Below, piece by piece: positions 25,091-33,175 of a stretch of 64,000 bases of DNA. The first letter of the stretch is position 1; the number at the start of each line of letters is the position of its first letter. A model generated the notes under the pieces. That model did no database searches, was not told the origin of the DNA, and worked only from the letters and a program-made list of their open reading frames with translations. This stretch comes from Streptomyces sp. HD (GTDB lineage: Bacteria > Actinomycetota > Actinomycetes > Streptomycetales > Streptomycetaceae). The stretch is taken from the NCBI RefSeq assembly GCF_028369295.1, contig NZ_JAQMYP010000048.1, forward strand, positions 16,407 to 80,406, in the 5' to 3' direction. The translations under genes and the position numbers were made by a program.

Positions 25091-26724
25091 GCACTACAGA
25101 GACCACCGAGTCCCGCTCTCGCGGGAAGGCACCGGCCGGCGAGCGCGTCGCCGACTGGGCCGACGGCCGCCTGGGGATCTACTCCCTGGCCAAGGCCAAC
25201 ATGCGCAAGATCTTCCCCGACCACTGGTCGTTCATGTTGGGCGAGGTCTGCCTCTACAGCTTCATCATCATCATCCTCACGGGTGTGTATCTGACGCTGT
25301 TCTTCCACCCGTCGATGAACGAGGTGGAGTACCACGGCAGTTACGTCCCGCTGCAGGGACAGCTCATGTCGGAGGCGTTCAGCTCGACGCTGCACATCTC
25401 CTTCGACGTCCGTGGTGGTCTGCTCATCCGGCAGATCCACCACTGGGCCGCGCTGATCTTCCTCGCGGGCATGTTCGTGCACATGATGCGCGTGTTCTTC
25501 ACGGGCGCGTTCCGCAAGCCGCGTGAGATCAACTGGCTGTTCGGCTTCCTGCTGTTCGTCCTGGGCATGTTCACCGGTTTCACCGGCTACTCGCTCCCGG
25601 ACGACCTGCTCTCCGGCACCGGTGTCCGCTTCACCGAGGGCGCGATCCTGTCCATGCCGATCGTCGGCACGTACATCTCGTTCTTCCTCTTCGGCGGCGA
25701 GTTCCCGGGCGTCGACTTCGTCGCCCGCTTCTACTCGATCCACATCCTGCTGCTGCCGGGCATCATGCTCGGTCTGGTGGTCGGCCACCTGATCCTGGTC
25801 TTCTACCACAAGCACACGCAGTTCGCGGGCCCCGGAAAGTCCAACAAGAACGTCGTCGGCATGCCGCTGCTGCCGGTCTACATGGCCAAGGCCGGAGGCT
25901 TCTTCTTCCTGGTCTTCGGTGTCATCGCGGCCATCGCGGCGGTCGCCCAGATCAACCCGATCTGGGCCATGGGCCCCTACCGGCCGGACCAGGTGTCCAC
26001 GGGCGCCCAGCCCGACTGGTACATGGGCTTCGCCGAGGGTCTGGTCCGCTACATGCCGGGCTGGGAGGTCAACTTCTGGGGTCACACGCTGGTCCTCGGT
26101 GTGTTCATCCCGCTGGTCCTCTTCGGCGTGGTGCTGGCCGCGATCGCGCTCTACCCGTTCATCGAGTCCTGGGTCACCGGCGACAAGCGCGAGCACCACA
26201 TCCTGGACCGCCCGCGCAACGCCCCGACGCGTACCGGGTTCGGTGTCGCCTGGATCACGGTGTACATGATCGGCCTGGTCGGCGGTGGCAACGACCTGTG
26301 GGCCACCCACTTCCACCTGTCGATCAACGCGGTCACCTGGTTCGTCCGGATCGGGTTCTTCGCCGGACCGGTCCTCGCGTTCATCATCACCAAGCGGATC
26401 TGCCTCGGCCTGCAGCGCCGGGACAAGGACAAGGTGCTGCACGGCCGCGAGTCGGGCATCATCAAGCGCCTGCCGCACGGTGAGTTCATCGAGGTCCACG
26501 AGCCGCTCAGCCAGGACGCGCTGTACACGCTCACCGCGCACGAGCAGTACCAGCCGGCCGAGATCGGCCCGAAGGTCGACGAGAACGGTGTCGAGCGCAA
26601 GGTGAAGGCCACCGAGAAGCTGCGCGCCAAGCTCAGCAAGTCCTACTACGGCGAGGACGGCCAGATCCCCAAGCCGACCGTCGAGGAGTACAAGGAGATC
26701 ACGAGCGGCCACGGCCACCACTGA
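25087..26724 (+). CDS. qcrB: Cytochrome b subunit of the bc1 complex
   Basis: A 545-residue cytochrome b, longer than mitochondrial cytochrome b by a C-terminal soluble extension (about residues 430-545) typical of actinobacteria. The haem b ligand helices with paired His (RQIHHWAALIFLAGMFVHMMRV and FYSIHILLLPGIMLGLVVGHL) and the quinol-site loop (the PDW motif in GAQPDWYMGF) are visible. It oxidises menaquinol and is the target of Q203-class inhibitors in mycobacteria. It is the last gene of ctaE-qcrCAB; a 16-bp stem terminator follows at 26871. Confidence 0.96.
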   Translation: MSTTETTESRSRGKAPAGERVADWADGRLGIYSLAKANMRKIFPDHWSFMLGEVCLYSFIIIILTGVYLTLFFHPSMNEVEYHGSYVPLQGQLMSEAFSSTLHISFDVRGGLLIRQIHHWAALIFLAGMFVHMMRVFFTGAFRKPREINWLFGFLLFVLGMFTGFTGYSLPDDLLSGTGVRFTEGAILSMPIVGTYISFFLFGGEFPGVDFVARFYSIHILLLPGIMLGLVVGHLILVFYHKHTQFAGPGKSNKNVVGMPLLPVYMAKAGGFFFLVFGVIAAIAAVAQINPIWAMGPYRPDQVSTGAQPDWYMGFAEGLVRYMPGWEVNFWGHTLVLGVFIPLVLFGVVLAAIALYPFIESWVTGDKREHHILDRPRNAPTRTGFGVAWITVYMIGLVGGGNDLWATHFHLSINAVTWFVRIGFFAGPVLAFIITKRICLGLQRRDKDKVLHGRESGIIKRLPHGEFIEVHEPLSQDALYTLTAHEQYQPAEIGPKVDENGVERKVKATEKLRAKLSKSYYGEDGQIPKPTVEEYKEITSGHGHH

Positions 26725-26788
26725 TCGCTGCGAAAGCGCTCCGCTGATGGTGCCGCGTTGTGTCGGCTGTCGTCTGCGGCGCCGTAGT

Positions 26789-26818
26789 GGCTGGTCGCGC
26801 AGTTCCCCGGGCCCCTGA
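26789..26818 (+). repeat. Dispersed 30-bp intergenic repeat, copy 3
   Basis: It matches copy 1 except for one base (GGGCCCC instead of GCGCCCC). It lies in the qcrB-trpD gap upstream of the terminator. Confidence 0.85.
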
Positions 26819-26870
26819 AGGGGCGCGGCCGAACCGCGGCCTCGCCAGAGCTGCCTAGCCACGCCACGGC

Positions 26871-26907
26871 AGAAGGGCCCCGTCCGGTCTTCGGACGGGG
26901 CCCTTCT
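26871..26907 (+). terminator. Strong hairpin terminator after qcrB
   Basis: Perfect 16-base arms at 26871-26886 (AGAAGGGCCCCGTCCG) and 26892-26907 with a 5-base loop GTCTT. There is no long T-run after it, as is common in streptomycetes. Confidence 0.9.
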
Positions 26908-26987
26908 CCGTGTCCCGGGGCTGGATAGGGTGGACCTCGTTGAGACTCTCGTCCCGTAGTGCGGGACGCCTGATCCTGGAGCGGCTT

Positions 26988-28052
26988 ATGAGCGCTGTGA
27001 CCCCCGCTGGAGGCGACACCGCGGCGGGCCGCTCCTGGCCCCTGCTGCTGAACGGCCTGCTGGACGGCCGGGACCTGTCCGCCGACGACACCGCGTGGGC
27101 GATGGATCTGATCATGCGCGGCGAGGCGACGGACGCGCAGATCGCCGGGTTCGTGGTGGCACTGCGGGCCAAGGGCGAGACGGTGCAGGAGATCACCGGG
27201 CTCGTGCGGACGATGTACGAGCACGCCAACGTGATCGAGGTGCCCGGGCCGACCGTCGACATCGTCGGCACGGGCGGTGACGGCGCGAAGACCGTCAACA
27301 TCTCCACCATGTCGGCGATCGTCATCGCCGGCACCGGCGCGAAGGTCGTCAAGCACGGCAACCGGGCGGCGTCCTCGGCGTCGGGTGCCTCGGACGTGCT
27401 GGAGAAGCTGGGCGTCAATCTGAACCTGCCGGTGGGGCGGGTGGCCGAGGTCGCGGAGGAGGCCGGGATCACCTTCTGTTTCGCGGTGAAGTTCCATCCG
27501 TCGCTGCGCCATGTGGCGGCCGCGCGCGGGCAGTTGGGCATCCGGACCACCTTCAACGTGCTCGGTCCGCTGACCAACCCGGCGAAGGTGCGGGCCCAGG
27601 CGGTCGGCGTGGCCGACCCGCGCATGGCGCCGATCGTCGCGGGCGTCTTCGCCGAGCGCGGCAACTCCTCGCTGGTGTTCCGCGGCGACGACGGCCTCGA
27701 CGAGCTCACCACGACGGCCACCTCACGGGTGTGGGTCGTGCGCGACGGCAAGGTGGCCGAGGAGACCTTCGACCCGCGTGACGTCGGCATCGAGCTGGTG
27801 CCGGTGGAGGCGCTGCGGGGCGCGGACGCGTCCTACAACGCCGATGTGGCGCTGCGCCTGCTGAACGGCGAGACGGGGCCCGTACGGGACGCCGTACTGC
27901 TCAACTCGGCTGCCGCGCTGGTGGCGCTGAACCCGACGGAGGCTCCGCTCGCGGAGCAGATCCGGGCCGGGATGGCGAAGGCCGCGGAGGCGATCGACTC
28001 GGGGTCGGCGAAGCGGACCCTCGACCGGTGGGTGGCGGCCAGCAACGCCTAG
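26988..28052 (+). CDS. trpD: Anthranilate phosphoribosyltransferase
   Basis: TrpD (354 residues) joins anthranilate to PRPP in tryptophan synthesis. Motifs are intact: the PRPP/diphosphate loop GTGGDGAKTVNIST, KHGNRAASSASGASDVLE, and the NPAK anthranilate-site region (FNVLGPLTNPAKVRAQ). The ATG at 26988 follows GGAGCGG; an upstream in-frame start would add an unrelated stretch. It lies apart from the other trp genes, next to qcrB, an arrangement also found in mycobacteria. Its partner anthranilate synthase is 34 kb away at 60.3-62.3 kb. A hairpin at 28067 follows the gene. Confidence 0.95.
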   Translation: MSAVTPAGGDTAAGRSWPLLLNGLLDGRDLSADDTAWAMDLIMRGEATDAQIAGFVVALRAKGETVQEITGLVRTMYEHANVIEVPGPTVDIVGTGGDGAKTVNISTMSAIVIAGTGAKVVKHGNRAASSASGASDVLEKLGVNLNLPVGRVAEVAEEAGITFCFAVKFHPSLRHVAAARGQLGIRTTFNVLGPLTNPAKVRAQAVGVADPRMAPIVAGVFAERGNSSLVFRGDDGLDELTTTATSRVWVVRDGKVAEETFDPRDVGIELVPVEALRGADASYNADVALRLLNGETGPVRDAVLLNSAAALVALNPTEAPLAEQIRAGMAKAAEAIDSGSAKRTLDRWVAASNA

Positions 28053-28066
28053 CGCGTACCCGGGAT

Positions 28067-28102
28067 GTCGTCCCGCGATCCGGACACGGGTTGCGGGACG
28101 AC
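28067..28102 (+). terminator. Hairpin after trpD overlapping the next promoter
   Basis: Arms GTCGTCCCGC (28067-28076) and GCGGGACGAC (28093-28102) pair perfectly over 10 bases with a 16-base loop. The right arm overlaps the candidate -35 box of the SAM-IV leader promoter (28091-28096). It can end trpD transcription. Confidence 0.75.
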
Positions 28103-28120
28103 GATCATTTCACGTACGTT
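28091..28120 (+). promoter_or_regulatory. Candidate housekeeping promoter for the SAM-IV leader
   Basis: TTGCGG (28091-28096), an 18-base spacer and TACGTT (28115-28120) make a good vegetative promoter. The predicted start near 28127 is right before the riboswitch, whose first pairing element begins at 28130. Confidence 0.65.
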
Positions 28121-28129
28121 CCTGTACCA

Positions 28130-28247
28130 GGTCATGAGTGACAGTCATGAGGCCCCGGCCGACTGTCCGGCAACCCTCCGTCCGTGGCGGGGTGCCCCGG
28201 GTGAAGACCAGGCCGTAGGCAGCGAGGTCTACGGCAAGCGCGGGCCC
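28130..28247 (+). ncRNA. SAM-IV riboswitch
   Basis: The leader carries the conserved core of the actinobacterial SAM-IV aptamer: GGTCATGAGTG at the 5' end, CCGGCAACCCTCC (28167-28179), GGGGTGCCCCGGGTGAAGACC-type junction (about 28188-28208), and the 3' hairpin and pseudoknot part ending GGCAAGCGCGGGCC. The first GGTC pairs with GACC at 28205-28208 to close the core. It binds S-adenosylmethionine. It controls the SufS-like desulfurase at 28376. A hairpin at 28250-28278 and a six-codon ORF lie between, so the expression platform is probably there. Identification is by comparison with the family consensus from memory. Confidence 0.9.
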
Positions 28248-28249
28248 CT

Positions 28250-28278
28250 CTCGAAACCAGGGGTCCTGGTCGTTCGAG
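28250..28278 (+). promoter_or_regulatory. Hairpin of the SAM-IV expression platform
   Basis: CTCGAA (28250-28255) pairs with TTCGAG (28273-28278) and ACCAGG (28256-28261) with CCTGGT (28265-28270), with a two-base bulge and a three-base loop. It lies directly after the aptamer and just upstream of the ribosome binding site of the six-codon ORF, with no T-run, so a role in translation rather than termination is more likely. Confidence 0.55.
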
Positions 28279-28288
28279 GGAGTCTTCC

Positions 28289-28309
28289 GTGAGCAAGCGA
28301 ATGCGATAG
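28289..28309 (+). CDS. Six-codon leader ORF (MSKRMR)
   Basis: GTG-AGC-AAG-CGA-ATG-CGA-TAG lies between the SAM-IV aptamer and the desulfurase gene and has its own ribosome binding site (GAGGGAG, 8 bases upstream). It includes an internal Met codon, notable below a SAM sensor. It may be a leader peptide coupling translation to riboswitch state, or chance. The main gene's ATG is 66 bases further on with its own GGGAG. Confidence 0.45.
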   Translation: MSKRMR

Positions 28310-28375
28310 GGCCGCCGAGCCCCGCCTCCGCGCACCCGTCTTCACTTTCTTCTTTCCTCTCACGGGAGTTCCGTC

Positions 28376-29755
28376 ATGTCTGCCTCCGCGTCTGTCTCCA
28401 CCGCTGCCTCCGCCCAGACCATTTGTGCCCCGCTGCCCGTTCTGGGCCGTGATGTCACCGTCCCGCTCGTCACCGGCGGCGAGGTCACCTACGCCGCGCT
28501 CGACTACGCCGCCAGCGCCCCGGCCCTGCAGCGGGTCTGGGACGACGTGGCCGCCTACGCGCCGTACTACGGCAGCGTCCACCGCGGTGCCGGGTACCTC
28601 TCCCAGCTGTCGACGGACCTCTTCGAGAACGCCCGCCGGACGGTCGCCGAGTTCCTGGACTGCCGGGCCGACGACCAGGTGGTCTTCACCCGGTCCACCA
28701 CCGACTCCCTCAACCTCCTCGCCGCCGCCCTTCCGGCCGACTGCCAGGTCTTCGTCTTCGAGACCGAGCACCACGCCTCCCTGCTGCCCTGGCGCGACGC
28801 CCGTGTCACCTACCTCAACGCGCCCCGCACCCCCCGCCAGGCCGTCGAGACCCTGGAGCGCGCCCTCGCCGACCGCGACCCATACGGCCCGGCCCTGGTC
28901 TGCGTGACCGGCGCCTCGAACGTCACCGGCGAGCTGTGGCCCGTACGGGAGCTCGCGGCGGCCGCCCATGCCCACGGCGCCCGGATCGTGCTGGACGCCG
29001 CGCAGCTGGCCCCGCACCACCCGGTGAGCGTCCGTGACCTCGACGTCGACTGGGTCGCCTTCTCCGGCCACAAGCTGTACGCCCCGTTCGGCTCCGGCGT
29101 CCTCGCCGGCCGCGCCGACTGGCTGCGCGAGGCCGAGCCGTACCTCGCGGGTGGCGGCGCCAGCCGCAAGGTGTCGCGGCGCGAGGACGGGGGAGTGGAC
29201 GTCGAGTGGCACGAGAGCGCCGCACGGCATGAGGCGGGGTCGCCCAACGTCATCGGCGCCTACTCCATCGCGTCCGCCTGCAAGGCGTTGACGGAGGCCG
29301 GTTTCGACAGCCTGGTCGCCCGTGAGCAGTACCTGGTCGAGCGGGTGCGGGAAGGTCTCGCCGAGGTTCCCGAGGTCCGGATCCTCTCCCTCTTCGGCGA
29401 CGACGCCCCCCGCGTCGGCGTCATCTCCTTCGTCGTCGACGGCTGGAACAGCTCCCACTTCGCCGCCGCCCTCTCCGCCGAGTACGGCATCGGAGTGCGG
29501 GACGGGTTGTTCTGCGCCCACCCGCTGGTCCGGACGCTGCTGGGCAGCGACGCGCAGGCGCAGGGCGAGTGCGGTGCCCCGGAGGCGGCGCCCGGCGAGA
29601 AGTCCCTCAACGCCATCCGCGTCAGCTTCGGTGCCGGTACGCCGGACGAGCACGTCGAGCGGTTCGTGAACGCCGTCAAGGAGCTCGTGACGGACGGCGC
29701 GCAGTGGAACTACCGCACCGAGGACGGCCGTTGCGTGCCGGACACCTCCGCGTGA
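28376..29755 (+). CDS. SufS/CsdA-like cysteine desulfurase (class V aminotransferase)
   Basis: A 459-residue PLP enzyme. Asp207 (IVLDAAQ) holds the pyridine nitrogen, Lys233 (FSGHKLYAP) forms the Schiff base, and His132/133 (TEHHASLLPW) stacks on PLP. The loop GVRDGLFCAHPLVR carries Cys380 at the place of the persulfide Cys of type II desulfurases (SufS, CsdA), which separates it from simple aminotransferases. It would release sulfur, or selenium, from cysteine or a related substrate. Control by a SAM-IV riboswitch ties it to methionine/cysteine balance rather than general Fe-S assembly. The ATG has GGGAG seven bases before it. Its 3' end overlaps the convergent glycerate kinase by 46 bases. 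Confidence 0.85.
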   Translation: MSASASVSTAASAQTICAPLPVLGRDVTVPLVTGGEVTYAALDYAASAPALQRVWDDVAAYAPYYGSVHRGAGYLSQLSTDLFENARRTVAEFLDCRADDQVVFTRSTTDSLNLLAAALPADCQVFVFETEHHASLLPWRDARVTYLNAPRTPRQAVETLERALADRDPYGPALVCVTGASNVTGELWPVRELAAAAHAHGARIVLDAAQLAPHHPVSVRDLDVDWVAFSGHKLYAPFGSGVLAGRADWLREAEPYLAGGGASRKVSRREDGGVDVEWHESAARHEAGSPNVIGAYSIASACKALTEAGFDSLVAREQYLVERVREGLAEVPEVRILSLFGDDAPRVGVISFVVDGWNSSHFAAALSAEYGIGVRDGLFCAHPLVRTLLGSDAQAQGECGAPEAAPGEKSLNAIRVSFGAGTPDEHVERFVNAVKELVTDGAQWNYRTEDGRCVPDTSA

Positions 29756-30903
29756 GCCGGTAGCCGGGCGCCCAGCAGGATCATCCGCAGGGCGCGTTCG
29801 GTGGCGTCCGTGAGGAGTTCGGAGGCCCGCACCAGAGCCTCCGCCAGCGCCATCGGCGCCGGCAGGATCCCGCTGTACGCGTCCACGCCCGGCACGTCGT
29901 GCGCGCCCTCGCCGAGTGTGCCCGCCAGCGCGAGCACGGGGCGGCCGTACAGCTTGGCCCGGCGGGCCACCTCGGCCGGCACCTTCCCGCGGGGCGTCTG
30001 GTGGTCCAGGGCGCCCTCGGCGGTGACGACCAGGTCGGCGCGGGCGAGGCGGGCGTCCAGGTCGAGGTGGTCCAGCAGGACGTCGAAGCGGGGGAGGAGA
30101 CGGGCGCCCAGCGCGGCGAGGCCGGCGCCCAGACCGCCGGAGGCTCCGGTGCCGGGGCCGTGGCGCAGGTCGGTGCCCACGGCCCCCAGGTCCCGGGTGA
30201 GGACGTCCGCCCAGGTCTCCAGCCCCGCCGACAGATGCTCGACCTGGGCGGGCGTCGCCCCCTTCTGCGGCCCGAAGACACGGGCCACGCCGCGTTCGCC
30301 GCACAGCACGTTGTACGGGTTGCAGGCGACCAGCAGCTCGACGTCCCGCAGGCGCGGGTCCAGACCGGACGGGTCGATCCGGGCGAGCCGCGTCAACTCC
30401 CCTCCACCGTGGGGGAGTTCGAACCCGTCGGCGTCCAGCAGTCGCGCGCCGAGCGCCTGGAGGGCTCCCGCGCCCCCGTCGGACGTACCGGAATCGCCGC
30501 AGCCGATCAGGATCCGCCGTACGCCCGTGTCGAGCGCGGCGCGGATCAGCTCGCCGACGCCGTACGTCGTCGTGGCCCCCGGGTCGCGCAGGGCGCGGGG
30601 CACGAGGGACAGCCCGGCCACCGCCGCCATCTCCACGACCGCCGTCTCCCGTCCGCCCAGCAGCGCGAAGTGCGTGCCGACCTGCTCGCCGACCGGCCCC
30701 GTGGCGGGCAGTGCGACGAGCCGCCCACCGGTCGCGGCGGCCAATGCGGCGGCGGTGCCCTCGCCCCCGTCCACCAGCGGAATCAGATCGAGCACGGCCT
30801 CCGGCAGCACCCGCCGCACCCCGTCGGCAATGGCATCGGCGGCGGCCTGGGCGGACAACGACTCCTTGAAGCCACTGGGGGCTACGACGACGCGGGTCAG
30901 CAT
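29710..30903 (-). CDS. Glycerate kinase
   Basis: A 397-residue member of the GarK/GlxK glycerate kinase family, which phosphorylates D-glycerate to phosphoglycerate. The N-terminal VVVAPSGFKESLSAQAAADAI and the LVDGGEGT, CGDSGTSDGGAGALQALG and GPQKGATPAQV motifs are all canonical. ATG 30903 has AGGAGA seven bases upstream; the frame is open 13 codons further but begins inside the intergenic repeat zone. The protein is slightly longer at its C-terminus than most relatives, and this extra end overlaps the 3' end of the convergent desulfurase gene. Whether it makes 2- or 3-phosphoglycerate cannot be told. Confidence 0.9.
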   Translation of the reverse strand: MLTRVVVAPSGFKESLSAQAAADAIADGVRRVLPEAVLDLIPLVDGGEGTAAALAAATGGRLVALPATGPVGEQVGTHFALLGGRETAVVEMAAVAGLSLVPRALRDPGATTTYGVGELIRAALDTGVRRILIGCGDSGTSDGGAGALQALGARLLDADGFELPHGGGELTRLARIDPSGLDPRLRDVELLVACNPYNVLCGERGVARVFGPQKGATPAQVEHLSAGLETWADVLTRDLGAVGTDLRHGPGTGASGGLGAGLAALGARLLPRFDVLLDHLDLDARLARADLVVTAEGALDHQTPRGKVPAEVARRAKLYGRPVLALAGTLGEGAHDVPGVDAYSGILPAPMALAEALVRASELLTDATERALRMILLGARLPAHAEVSGTQRPSSVR

Positions 30904-30949
30904 CAGAGTTCTCCTAAGCGGATCGGATGCGCACGGAGGCAACGCCCTT

Positions 30950-30976
30950 GGGGGCGCGGGGAACTGCGCGACCAGC
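30950..30976 (-). repeat. Dispersed 30-bp intergenic repeat, copy 4
   Basis: A minus-strand copy (GGGGCGCGGGGAACTGCGCG then ACCAGCC) with the end nearest the glycerate kinase start diverged. It lies between that gene and the SLC13 permease. Confidence 0.85.
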
Positions 30977-31018
30977 CACGGCGGCGCAGCAGACAGGCGA
31001 CGACACAGCGCGGCACTC

Positions 31019-32434
31019 TCACCGGGTCACCGGCACACCAAGCACCGGCCACAGCGCAACGGCGAACAACAGAACGACCGCGGCCGTCAGCGGAGCCAAC
31101 ACCGCGGACAGCCGCAACAGATCACGCGGGGTATACGTCGGCGTCCCGGGAAGGTCCGAGAAGAGCGTCACAGGCTTCGCGGAAGCCGGCAGGGTATGGC
31201 AGAACCCGGCCGCCGCAGTGGACGCAAGCGCCGCGGCCACCGGATTCACCCCCGCCCCCACCGCCGCCGCGACCACCAGCGGCACCAGCACCGACGAACG
31301 GGCCGACCGGGACTGCAGGACCAGATGGGCAGCCGTACTGATCACCACCACGACGGCCAGGAACAGCAGCGGGCCGACGCCCGAGGGAAGCCCGTCCACC
31401 AGCCATTCCGCCGCCCCGGAGTCGGCCAGCGCCACACCCATCGCCATCGTCGCGGCCATGAACAGCAGCAATGACCAGGGCACCGTCTTCAGCGCGTCCT
31501 TCAGATGCACCGTCCCGAGCACCGGCGAAGCCGCCACCACCGCGCCGATCAGCGCCACGACGGCGGGCGGCACCCGGTGCAGCGGCTCACTGCACCACAG
31601 CAGGACGACCGTGCCGAGCAGCAGCGCGCACCGCTTCTCGGCCTGCGACCAGGGGCCGGTGACAGGGTGGTCGCTGTGCTGCTGGATCTGCTCGGGAGTG
31701 ATGTGCACGGGCCCCTTGCGGTCCGCGCGCCGGGTGCTCGTCAGGAGTACGGTCTCGGCGGCCAGGTGGGACGAGGCCACCGCCAGGGGCAGGCCCAGCA
31801 GCAGCCACTCCGTGAAGCCGATCCGGTCTCCGGTGGCCTGCCACAGCACCGACACGGTGATCAGATGCGCGCCCGCCCCGATCAGGGTCGCCACCGCCGA
31901 CAGCAGGATCACGGTCGGGAACAGCAGCGCCAGCATCACCACCAGCCGTTTCCGGTCGGCCAGCGCCTTGGCCAGCGCGAGGAACACCGGCAGGGCGAGG
32001 GCCGCCCGCCCCGAGGTGGCCGGCACCGCGAACGCCGTGACGACCAGGGCGGCCGTGGTCAGATGCACCAGCTGCCGCACCGTGCGCGCCCCGCCGACCA
32101 GGAACGCCGCCGCCCGTCCCGCGAGCCCCGTCCGGGTCACCGCCGCCGCCAGCACGAAGGCGCAGATCAGCAGCCAGACCGTGGAGTCGCCGAGGGTGCC
32201 GAAGAGGGTGTCGCTGCTGATCACGCCGGTCACCGTGAGCGCGAGTCCGGCGCCGAGCGCGATGTAGGTGTCGTCGACCGGGGTGGCGATCCAGGCGCAG
32301 GTCGCCAGCGCGAACACGGCGAGGGTGAGGCGGGCGTCGGCGCCGAGGCCGGGGAAGTTGGCGGGCACCGCGAGCAGCGCGCACAGGGAGAGCGCCACGC
32401 ACAGGGCCGCGACCGGACGGAGGTTCAGGGTCAC
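31019..32434 (-). CDS. SLC13/DASS-family anion permease
   Basis: A 471-residue, very hydrophobic protein with about eleven membrane segments, similar to the SLC13 (divalent anion:Na+ symporter) / ArsB-like superfamily. Two inverted hairpin regions with Ser/Thr/Asn-poor turns (FGTLGDSTVWLLICAFVL and AVPATSGRAALALPVFLAL in the first half; VLQSRSARSSVLVPLV in the second) correspond to the usual substrate/Na+ motifs, but the SNT signature is altered. Possible substrates are dicarboxylates, sulfate or citrate; I cannot choose. The start is GTG 32434. It runs the same way as the two-component genes upstream (gap 78 bases), so it might be one of their targets. Confidence 0.75.
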   Translation of the reverse strand: MTLNLRPVAALCVALSLCALLAVPANFPGLGADARLTLAVFALATCAWIATPVDDTYIALGAGLALTVTGVISSDTLFGTLGDSTVWLLICAFVLAAAVTRTGLAGRAAAFLVGGARTVRQLVHLTTAALVVTAFAVPATSGRAALALPVFLALAKALADRKRLVVMLALLFPTVILLSAVATLIGAGAHLITVSVLWQATGDRIGFTEWLLLGLPLAVASSHLAAETVLLTSTRRADRKGPVHITPEQIQQHSDHPVTGPWSQAEKRCALLLGTVVLLWCSEPLHRVPPAVVALIGAVVAASPVLGTVHLKDALKTVPWSLLLFMAATMAMGVALADSGAAEWLVDGLPSGVGPLLFLAVVVVISTAAHLVLQSRSARSSVLVPLVVAAAVGAGVNPVAAALASTAAAGFCHTLPASAKPVTLFSDLPGTPTYTPRDLLRLSAVLAPLTAAVVLLFAVALWPVLGVPVTR

Positions 32435-32512
32435 GTCATCGAGGGTTCACCTCGGCCGTGAGCCCTCGATGAGCCGTACATGAAGGAGACTTCACGCGGA
32501 CGGAAGGGGGCT

Positions 32513-33175
32513 TCACGCGGGCAGGCGGTACCCCACGCCGCGCACCGTCTCGACCCGTTCGGCGCCGAGCTTCCTGCGCAGCGCCCGCACGTACACGTCC
32601 ACGATGTTGGAGCCGGGGTCGAAGTCGTAGCCCCACACGTGCGACAGGATCTGCTCGCGGGACAGTACCTGCCCCGGGTGCCGCAGGAACAGCTCCAGGA
32701 GCACGAATTCACGGGCCGTCAGATCGACCGTCCGCTCGTCGGCCCGCGCCCGCCGGGTGCGCAGGTCCAGGGTGAGTGAGCCGGATCGCAGCACCGTCAC
32801 CTCGGGCGCCCGCGCCGCCGTACGCAGCCGGAGCCGTACCCGGGCGAGCAGTTCCTCGAAGCGGAACGGCTTGGTCATCCAGTCGTCGGCGCCGCCCTCC
32901 AGACCGGCCACCGTGTCCCGTACGGAGTCCCGTGCGGTCAGCACGATCACCGGGACCGTCACCCGCGCCTCGCGCATCTCGCGCAGCACCGTGAAGCCGT
33001 CCCGGCCGGGCAGGCCGATGTCGAGGAGCACCAGGTCGAAGGCGCCCGTGACGGCGTACTCGTACGCCGCCTCGCCGTCGCCGACGACGGTCGTGGTGAA
33101 GCCGTTGGAGCGCAGGCCCTTCTCGACGAAGGAGGCGATGCGCTCCTCGTCCTCCACGATGAGGATCCGGTTCAC
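32513..33175 (-). CDS. OmpR/PhoB-family response regulator
   Basis: A 220-residue winged-helix response regulator. The receiver has the acidic pair at Glu8-Asp9 region (IVEDEE), phosphoacceptor Asp52 (LLDIGLPGRDG), Thr in VLTARD and Lys in MTKPFRFEE. The DNA-binding domain (from about residue 130) shows LTAREFVLLELFLRHPGQV and the recognition-helix and wing segments SNIVDVYVRALRRKL and VRGVGYRLP. GTG 33175 overlaps the stop of the upstream kinase (GTGA), so the two proteins are made together. Confidence 0.94.
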   Translation of the reverse strand: MNRILIVEDEERIASFVEKGLRSNGFTTTVVGDGEAAYEYAVTGAFDLVLLDIGLPGRDGFTVLREMREARVTVPVIVLTARDSVRDTVAGLEGGADDWMTKPFRFEELLARVRLRLRTAARAPEVTVLRSGSLTLDLRTRRARADERTVDLTAREFVLLELFLRHPGQVLSREQILSHVWGYDFDPGSNIVDVYVRALRRKLGAERVETVRGVGYRLPA

